Assembly (NCBI GenBank): GCA_023678885.1
Contig: CM042963.1
Coordinates: forward strand, 28,079,576-28,143,575
From: Pogostemon cablin
Lineage: Eukaryota > Streptophyta > Magnoliopsida > Lamiales > Lamiaceae
DNA length: 64,000 nucleotides
Reading direction: 5' to 3'
Positions 56,374 through 64,000 of this stretch are shown in pieces; position 1 is the first letter of the stretch; every line of letters starts with the position of its first letter. A model generated the notes under the pieces. The model ran no database searches. It had not been told where the DNA came from and saw only the letters and a list, made by a program, of their open reading frames with translations. Both the position numbers and the translations under genes were made by a program.

Positions 56374-57482
56374 CCTCTTTAATATCTACGTGATCGCCTT
56401 GTTGGTCATATCTTCCTTAGGCATTTCCACCTTTTTCACTTGTTGCAAGCACACTTCTTCCATCTTAGCAACTTTCTCCCTATCATATATCACCGGTGCA
56501 CGATCCACAGGCCATTGACCTGTATTCAAAGCTACTTCCTCGCATATGGCAATTGCTCTTTCCGGAGTTTGTCCCAAAATCGAACCTCCCGCCGAAGCAT
56601 CAATGAGCATCCTCTCACTTCCGTGTAAACCGGCATAGAAAAATCCTATTTGTTGTTCTTTGGGGGAATCCGTGTTGTGGACACTTCCTTAGCATCTCTT
56701 TGAATCGGTCCCATGCTTCACTAAATGTCTCAAGTGGCATTTACTTGAATTGAAAGATTTGCCCTTTGAGATGCAACATCTTTGAAGGGGAAAAATACTT
56801 GCTCAAAAATCTTTGTGCCAATTCTCTCCATGTGGTATAAGATCCCGGTGGTAGAGTATGATACCAAGCCTTAGCTCTATCTCGTAATGAAAATGAGAAA
56901 AGCTTTATTTAACAACATCCTCACTCACCCCATTTATCTTTATCGTGTTGGCTAACTCCGTAAATTGGGCTAAGTGAGCATTCGGATCCTCCATAGCACC
57001 ACCACCAAATTGATTTGCTTGCACCATGTTGATCAATCCCGTCTTGATCTCAAAATTATTAACATTTAATGGCGGCCCCATCGCATAATTTCCAAACTGA
57101 GGTTGAAAATGATCTCGGATGTTCATTCCTTCTCCATTATGTCCATGGCCCCGAGGTTGGTTTTGCACCACCGGAGGATTATTCCTTGCTTCTTCTTGTG
57201 CCATCAAGTTTTGAATAATAGCTTGCATTTGTTGGTTTTGCAAGTGCATTTGTTGAGCATATGCTTGTGGCACAAATTCCGGATTATTATAACCTCCTCT
57301 AGCATTATCACCTCCATGAAAATTCCTCATATTGCCTTCTTCGTCAACCATGTTTGCATTATCCCTTACTTCTTCCATACTTCCTCCGTAGGCTCTAACT
57401 CTCCTCGTCTTTGTCTTCTTAAGGTAGTTTCTAATTCCAAGTACAAAGGTTCAATAGATTCAGACCTTGAACGCGTTTGCAT
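56374..57482 (-). pseudogene. gag: gag N-terminal part of G, frameshifted
   Basis: ATG at 57482 begins MQTRSRSESIEPLYLELETT, the usual Athila gag start. A frameshift near 57380 leads to the clean part 57378-56905 (AMEDPNAHLAQFTELANTIKING), then stops, then RDRAKAWYHTLPPGSYTTWR, LAQRFLSKYFSPSKM and EAWDRFKEMLRKCPQHGFP. The part 56610-56386 continues LIDASAGGSILGQTPERAIAI. At least three indels or stops separate these. Confidence 0.85.
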
Positions 57483-57610
57483 GTACCTACAAGAATTTCC
57501 AAATTAGTTTTCCAAGTAACCAAGACAAGTAAACAAGTAAACAAATAAAAGAAATATCCTTATCAAAACTAATCAACTTCAAACTCGTTACAACCAAAAG
57601 TTTAACATTT

Positions 57611-57628
57611 CCCCTGCAAGTGGCGCCA
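57611..57628 (-). promoter_or_regulatory. primer binding site of G
   Basis: Minus strand TGGCGCCACTTGCAGGGG, a variant of the Asp-type TGGCGCCGTTGCCGGGGA, immediately after the LTR. Confidence 0.75.
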
Positions 57629-59481
57629 TGTTCTTAGTCGTATTTCTAGTAAAATATTTTTAGAGTAAGAGACTTTATTGTTGTTGTACACGTGTGACCA
57701 AGCAACAAAATTTATAAGTATGTCGTCCCAAGGAAAAGTAAACAGGCTTGTATCCGGATTTTCCATTGATTTATGCTTTGTAAGGATGATAAATCGAAGG
57801 TTTGGTACTTAAAACTATTACTTACGATTCTACTCAATTGACTAGAATTTAGACTAACAAAGTAAATGATCAATTAACACGCAAATGATAAATGAAATGG
57901 ATGTAGAAATTCACTTGAGAAGAGAGCAAGGTAATCATACTCATGGTTAAGACTTGAGCTAGATATGTAAAACTCTTGATAGTAATTCTTATTAATTTGT
58001 GGATTAAAAGCAATCACAATTTTACCCCTAATCCCTATGGCCAAGGCAATTAGGTTCTCGACTCTTTTACAAGCCTAAATCTCCTAGGATTGATCTTAAT
58101 CTCAATTCCCTTAAGGTACTATGATCATAAGTTGGTTCTTTTCACTCAATCTCTTAAGTGTCCCTCTATGAATGTTCCAAGCCTAAGGAGGGTATGGCTT
58201 ACCTCCCCTTATACTGACATACATGCATAATTTAATATATGATTCAATTAAACATCCACTCACAATATTGGAATGGCCATCCTAATACTATGAATAGAGA
58301 ATTTAATCACACAAATATTGAAATGAAACATGATTGATATATCATAAAAAGAAATCCACAAATCAATTCAAATCATTACTCAAGTTCTATATATCTAACT
58401 CTTCACCTCAACCATTCATATGATTAGCCCTACTATAGGACTAGCCACTAAACATGGTGTTTAAATCATTACAAATCGTACTTTGCTCAATTTGAGCCAA
58501 ATTGAGAAGAAAATCAACAAATGAAAAATGGAATTGCTTCCCTTGCATGGAGAATCCTTCCTCTTCTTCAATATATCAACTTCTTCACTCCTTTAAGCTT
58601 TCCTCTTCTCAAATGGTGGATGGATGGATGGAGTGATGGATTGATGAAGATCAAGTTGAGTGGATGGATGAATTGAAGGGTGAAAGAGATGGATCGAATG
58701 GAGTGTGTGAAATGGTGGTGAGAAAGTGTGTGTGTTGATCTCTAAAATAACTGTCAAATGAAGCTCTCCCTAAAATTTTTGCACCAATTGTGCATTTATA
58801 CCCCTTGGGGACCTTCTAGAAGCTTCCAGAATTTTCCTAAATTTTTTTGCTTTTGACCCAACTCGACTCGAGTAGCCAACTCGAGCTACTGTCTGTCAAG
58901 TCGAGTTGTGTGGTTCTACAAATTAGATGATTTTTCGACCCTAGCTCGACTCGAGTTGCAAGTCGAGTTGGACCTTCCAACTCGAGTTAGCTCACTGGAT
59001 GATTTTGGATGCTGCTCTGTCCCAGCTTGACTTGCTGCTCGACTTACCCTGATCCCAGCTCGACTCGAGTATGATAACTCGAGCTCTCGCCTGTCTTTTC
59101 GTGTCAGAAGCTTGACTTTTCTCGGCATCTAACTCGACTCGAGTTGCAAGTCGAGTTGGACATTGCAACTCGAGTTGAGCTACTGGACACTTTCTGCCTT
59201 TGCTCGACCCTCAACTCGACTCGAGTTGCAAGTTGAGTAAGACCATGCAACTAGAGTTGGGTGTTTTCAGCCCGTTTCAGCTCGTTTCAGCTCCCGATTC
59301 TATTTTGCTCCATTTTTGACATGTTTTGCACATATTTAAGCTCATTTACACATTTTTATCAATCCATACAAAATCTCTCATAATTACATAAACTCCACCA
59401 AAAGTCACACAAATACGGATAAAAACATCCGAAAATTCACAAATAAAGTCACTAAAACCTCGGTGAAAATGACTACGATCA
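57629..59481 (-). repeat. 5' LTR Y of compound G
   Basis: 1853 bp, minus-strand TGATCGTAGTC...CTAAGAACA. Array 58860-59255, TATAAAT reversed at 58794-58800. Followed by ATCTC and copia E. Confidence 0.92.
58860..59255. repeat. CTCGAC/GTCGAG array in 5' LTR Y
   Basis: Same modules as 51782-52185. It ends about 60 bp upstream (minus strand) of TATAAAT. Confidence 0.88.
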
Positions 59482-60110
59482 ATCTCAAGCACCGTGAATT
59501 TGCATGCCATGTTAGTGTTGACGTATAGAAATCCTAACATTCGCAAGAGAATGTTTTACCCATTAATTCCATACGTCATAATTAAACTTATGACTCAATG
59601 ATTAATAGTCGGTTGTCCTTTAGCCATGCAATTTAATAGCAGTGACTCTGTTAGGGAGGATACATATTAATTGCACCTAAGTGTATACCATTATTTGATA
59701 TTAAATACGTTACCCAAGTTTGTGTGTCTTACAGTTGGAGAAGTACACACGCCCTCAAATAATTTCATATAATCATCAATTATTAATTTATACCAGTGAT
59801 CCGCAAATAAAATTCATCTGTTGGGGAGGAAGGCACTATAGCCGACTCATAAGTTTATGTGCATCATATTACAAATAATAATTATTTAATGAAATTTATT
59901 CCCGTGATCCACAAATAAAACTCATCCGTTGGGGAGGAAGGAACTATAGACAACTCGTAAGCTTACTTGCATCACACAATAAATTAACAATGGAGGCCGC
60001 GGCATTTATTAATCAATCCCTCTCCCACTTGGTTATTTAACAAGAGGGTCGTTTTTACATGCATGCAATATACCATATATAATACACAACTTAGCATGCT
60101 ACTATTTAAA
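59482..60110 (-). other. copia E leader next to gag
   Basis: Reverse complement of H 15770-16375, with the duplicated CTCCCCAACGGATGAG-type segment (near 59818 and 59926) and GCCGCGGCCTCCATTGTTAA (near 59990 reversed). Confidence 0.8.
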
Positions 60111-60289
60111 GCAATAAATCAAATAGCACGTGCATCCAATCCAAATATATAACAATAATTGACAAATAATACAATTATAGCAATTATATATAAGGAAAAA
60201 AATTGCCAAAACTTGGTCAACACTCCAAGCAATTAAATGATGACTTGCACAACAAGTTAGTTTTCTTTGTGCTCTAAGCCAACACCACA

Positions 60290-61550
60290 CACGGATCCAC
60301 AGCAGCCTGGAAACTGCCGCCACATGCAGCGTCGCTCCTACCGTGCCGTGCTATCCAGCCCACCAGAAAAATGTTGTACGCCGGAAGCCCCGTCGCTTCA
60401 GCCACTAAACGAAGTCACGACAACTTGCTGGTCGAGCTGTTGAACAGCCCGCTTCCCAGCAGTGCCGGAGCCATGACGCCGTCGCCATGGTTCACGAGAT
60501 TATGCCACCTCCAGTACTTCTGATGTGCAAAGCTGCTGACAGCCACGCCATCGCCAGCTCCACACATATCCCACCATCGGCATCAGCTCCTTACCACACG
60601 GTCACAATCCTTGCCAGATATCATCTCAACGTGCTATCACTTGCCGGAGATAACGACCGCCGCCATTGGCCATCGCTCCAGCTATGCTGACGAACACTGG
60701 AATTTCCATCACTAAACATGCCCGTCGATGGCAGAGCACCCCTCGGCAACACCTAGTAATGGTGCTAGACTCATGCCTTTCCAATCGTCCGCCTCCAGCC
60801 ATGTTCACGCGGCACAGTGGTCAGACTGTAAAACAGCCTGCTTCCCAGCCGTGCTGGGAATGTCGCGCCATCGCCAAGCTATTGATCAGCCTTCGACTAA
60901 CCGAGCCTTCCTTCACACTGCCGCCGCTCACCTCCAGCCCTAGCCTTGCTCCGTGGAGTTCCGACCGGCTAGCAAGGAGACTCGCCTGGAAGCAGGTGAG
61001 AACCCGCCCGAAAAGCACGCTGACCCACTCGAAAATCACCACATACCCTTCCCAGCCTTCATCAGACTCGACCAGAAACTCTACGACCCATTTAGAAAAA
61101 TGAGAGAGACTCAATCAGAATAACGTGGAGATCCGATCGGAAAAACATACAGACCCGACCGAGTCTATAGTCTGATGCGACCAAAAGTCACACCAGCCAC
61201 TAGAAATCCACTAAGCCCGTCCTGAAAGATACCGATATAACCCTGTACACCACTGAACCACATCGCCGGCTCACAACATGTCAACCATCTTGGAGTTCCG
61301 TCAAGATGCACCACCGTGGGTAGTCATCAACCACTCACCAGTCGTACCATTAATACTTTCGAAAATAGTCGCCAACCCTAATGTCGCTACCCTCCATCGC
61401 TGTCGATCATTGACTTTTCCGACAACAGCAGTGATCGAAGTCGAGCCTTTACACCACCATTTACTACCTATGATTTTCATCGTGTATAACCCTTTCACCA
61501 GTGGTCATGTGGCGTGATCTATCATGAATGGGGTATAGGGTTTACATGGC
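60290..61550. other. GC-rich block in the copia E leader
   Basis: Over 1.2 kb of GC-rich sequence between primer site and gag, with overlapping ORFs on both strands (60666-61103 plus, 60821-61114 minus, 61278-61517 plus) and no known domain. Position equals that of 14370-15300 in H, but I see no alignment between the two. Confidence 0.5.
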
Positions 61551-61679
61551 AATTTAGGGTTTCATTGATAACACATAAAAATAAAAACCCTAACCCTTAT
61601 GCAATTCTTATTCGAAAATAAATCATATAATTCACATAAACCCTAGCCTAAGGTGTCACGTTTAGCCATAGAACCTATG

Positions 61680-61692
61680 TTCTGATACCAAT
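61680..61692 (-). promoter_or_regulatory. primer binding site of copia E
   Basis: Minus strand TTGGTATCAGAAC directly after the LTR end CGCCATCA; one base differs from the initiator-Met site. Confidence 0.8.
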
Positions 61693-61693
61693 T

Positions 61694-61944
61694 GATGGCG
61701 TTTGGATCTTTTGGTTAGCGTGAACCGTTAGGGTTCCATGCAATTCTACTACAGCGGAAGCATAAACATAGAATTGTATTACCTTTCACCAGGGTTTGAT
61801 GTAGAGGTTGAACAGCAGCAGCAAGAACAAACGACCTTTCGATCTTCTGTTGTATTCCTAAACCACGTCTTGACGTTGTGTGGGCAACAATCTACAAGAC
61901 GAACTCAATCTGCAATCATACTATCTTTCACGTGTTTAGGCGTG
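61694..61944 (-). repeat. 5' LTR of copia E, last 250 bp
   Basis: Aligns with the end of LTR H (GATTGTTGCCCACACAAC, CTTCCGCTG, CCCTAACGG). Cut at 61945 by LTR I. Confidence 0.8.
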
Positions 61945-63774
61945 TGATGGGCATTTTCTCAACACACAATATTAATCCCTAAGTATTAAGGATATCAGTT
62001 GCAGCTTAAGCAAGTGACTATGTTAAATATCGAACCCAAAGAACGGCGTATTATCAATTTAATTATTTACTAAATTAATTAAGACAAGGCAATAAGGTTG
62101 GTATTTATTTATTAAACAACTAAGCAGAATTATTAAATAACAGATAAAATAAAATATACCTAGAAGAATATGAAAGTGGATCAAGTAGGAGAATAGGTAG
62201 CTCTAGGATAATCCAGTTTCACTCATTAATTTCTCTTTTGTGTATCAATGTCTGACTCTGCCTTGTGGAATATGGACGCATCACTAAGCCATGCAAATCT
62301 ACTCTATATACACAAGAAAATATGCGTGTAACACGTGTGAATAACCTTGGAGCAAGAGATATAACTTCACCCCCCTTTTTAAGTACTATCAGTATCAATT
62401 ATTTCCCTAGCCAATTGGTACTCTAACCCGATATGATCTCCCTTTATAGGTACTATAAAATTATTCTCTTTATCCTGCTTACTAACCTGAATTCAATTCA
62501 ACTAATAAACATTCATATATGACAGTTCTAATGAAGCTTCGAAGTCCCCTCACTTAGAATCATAACATGGAATCTTGTTCAGCGGTGAACGCACTCAATC
62601 TACAACCAAAATATATATTCAGACTCTATATACTAATTGAAGATGCACAAAATGATCGTGAATATGGATTAAGAAATCATAATCATATATAAAATCAATC
62701 CACAAGTAGTGTTGTACGAAGGACACACAAGAGAATTTAATTAATCCATAAAACCTTCAAAACCCTATATCTACCAAAATGGTTCTAGACCATAATATTG
62801 TGAAGAATAATCATGGGGGTTGGATAGATCTTACCCATATGTCTGGAAAAAATAAGATAAATTAGGAAACAAATAAAACCCTAGATACGGTAGTCGTCGC
62901 ATCCTTCTCTGTCTTGAATCCTTCTCTTGGTTCTCCTCTTGATTCCACAAATGAATCTTCACAGTGATAGATGGATGGAGGAAGGGATGTGGATGACGGT
63001 TGAGGGGTGATTCCCCCTTGTGGGGTGTAGGATGGATGTGTTGTAGTTCTTTTACATGAATAATGACCTAAAATATATATAGGTGTGAGAAGGGAAGTAA
63101 ATAAGGAATTAAAAGATATGGGGTGAATCATGGAGGATTATGTGATAAGGAGATTAATTGTGCTCTAAGAAATAGGTAATTTTCTGAAATTTTCAAAAAT
63201 TCTCGAAAATTCTCGCTGGCAGCTACACGACTTTACAATTTTGAGCATAACTTCCTCGTTTAAACTTTGATTTTAGTGATTTTTTAGCTCACACAATCCT
63301 CTTTTTCTTGGATTTCTATCCATATAAAGATCTCATCAAAAGTCTAACATTTGAATATGTTACAAGTCATGTAAATTGGAACAGTCGTGCTGAGTAGAAA
63401 CAGCTTGCGCGATGTCACCATTTCGATTATAACTTTCTTGTTTGGACTCCAATTGAAGTGTTTCTTACGCCAAAACGATCCTTTCTTCTGTGGAATTCCA
63501 ACCATTTATCATAATTCCAATTTTCAGCTCTATACAAATACAGAAAAACTACACAATTTGGATGTACATTTTTCAGCATTCCTGCACAAGTTGTACATTT
63601 TCTCCAACTTTGCTCTTTTGATCCTTTTTCCACCTAAAACATAATAGAATACCTCAAACATACCTTTTTCTCATATATATCGAATATAAGACATTTGTGC
63701 TAATATATAACAACAATTCACATCAAAAAGGTATTAAACTGGATACTAAAACACGCTTATTTTCACTCTCATCA
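61945..63774 (-). repeat. 3' LTR of I, without TCGA array
   Basis: 1830 bp, minus-strand TGATGAGAGTGAAAATAAGC...GCCCATCA. It serves as the uninterrupted reference for the split LTR of C. Where C has its 48-bp module, I has unrelated AT-rich sequence. Confidence 0.9.
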
Positions 63775-63790
63775 ATCCCACAAACTTACC
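63775..63790 (-). promoter_or_regulatory. polypurine tract of I
   Basis: Minus strand AAGTTTGTGGGAT immediately before the LTR. Confidence 0.75.
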
Positions 63791-64000
63791 CGTTGCTCGT
63801 CCCGAGGCGACAAAATAAAAATAAAAAGAAAGAGAGTAAGAAAATTAGCGGGGGACTACGACCAATACCCCATTCAAAATGCAATTGGTTTTCAACTTAG
63901 GTCATGCAACTCTCATTACATGTAATAATCAATTCATAGCATACAAGTTAAGACAATCACCACCAATTCAAATGCTCCATTGACATGTTCTCACGGGAAG

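Larger units (their letters stand above)
48344..59481 (-). mobile_element. three-LTR Athila-like compound G, gag-protease only
   Basis: On the minus strand: LTR Y (59481-57629), primer site, gag, protease, 3' region, LTR Y (52406-50595, last ~45 bp missing), a 270-bp stub of 3' region, LTR X (50323-48344). The whole is flanked by ATCTC (48339-48343, 59482-59486), and copia E is continuous across it. RT, RNase H and integrase are absent. The two Y LTRs are alike while X is clearly diverged. Confidence 0.88.
45009..61944 (-). mobile_element. Ty1/copia element E (H family), minus strand, in pieces
   Basis: Three separate stretches are the reverse complement of parts of H and line up in order: 61944-59482 (LTR, primer site, leader), 48343-47668 (gag to protease region), 45995-45009 (protease to integrase region). 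The gaps are filled by G and F, each with a clean target duplication. The 3' half is not in the window and should lie left of element C. Confidence 0.85.
61945..64000 (-). mobile_element. Athila element I (C family), 3' end only
   Basis: A complete 3' LTR (61945-63774) preceded on the minus strand by a polypurine tract and the end of the 3' region (63791-64000), which matches C at 8870-9090 closely. The rest lies right of the window. Confidence 0.88.

Noticed and set aside
60666..61103. 145-codon ORF in the E leader
   Set aside because: Overlapped by an antisense ORF and no family recognised; kept only as a possible captured segment.

Overview
The window is plant nuclear heterochromatin: about 64 kb of nested LTR retrotransposons plus two DNA transposons, with no intact host gene, tRNA, rRNA or CRISPR array recognised. 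The mix (Ale-like and other Ty1/copia, Athila- and Tat-lineage Ty3/gypsy, a CACTA-like end, a Stowaway-like element with TA duplications) indicates an angiosperm, probably a eudicot; I cannot name the species. Nearly every coding region carries frameshifts or C-to-T type nonsense changes, as expected of old, methylated, silenced elements.

The layers can be read as a stratigraphy. The oldest visible layer is a minus-strand copia element (E), left as pieces at 45009-45995, 47668-48343 and 59482-61944. Into E or next to it went an Athila-type element on the plus strand (C, 5562 to about 45008), a solo Athila LTR (F, 45996-47667, target duplication GTAGT), a three-LTR Athila-like compound on the minus strand (G, 48344-59481, outer duplication ATCTC) and another Athila element (I, 61945 to the window end, minus) inside E's 5' LTR. 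The 3' LTR of C is split into three pieces (9104-9899, 32692-33355, 44572-45008) by two large insertions: a Tat-lineage element B (9900-32686, duplication CATCC) and an Athila element D (33356-44571). The gag of C is broken at 5562 by a CACTA-like element, which seems to carry the 3' part of an Ale-like copia element A (1-4015). B in turn holds a complete but decayed copia element H (12898-21062) and a Stowaway-like element (30573-31729).

B shows the full Tat order: LTR, PBS, gag, protease, RT, RNase H, a second (archaeal-type) RNase H, integrase, then a long spliced gene on the opposite strand encoding a plant-mobile-domain protein, then the 3' LTR. D has gag, protease, RT and RNase H but no integrase; C keeps only gag and scars; G keeps only gag and protease. 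These Athila relatives therefore look non-autonomous while keeping the same noncoding 3' region, with a conserved post-pol block and two polypurine-like tracts.

The most unusual signal is a family of TCGA-cored inverted-repeat arrays. In elements C, D and F they are built from GGTTCGACC and its exact reverse complement GGTCGAACC; in G they are built from a different pair (CAACTCGAC/GTCGAGTTG type) with the same fold. In the LTRs that have one, the array sits shortly upstream of the TATA box in U3. The same repeat also forms tandem arrays of 82-93 bp period in the gag-protease linker and in the 3' region of D, and an equivalent array lies in the linker of C. LTR I, otherwise of the C family, lacks the array, so it looks like a gain/loss module.
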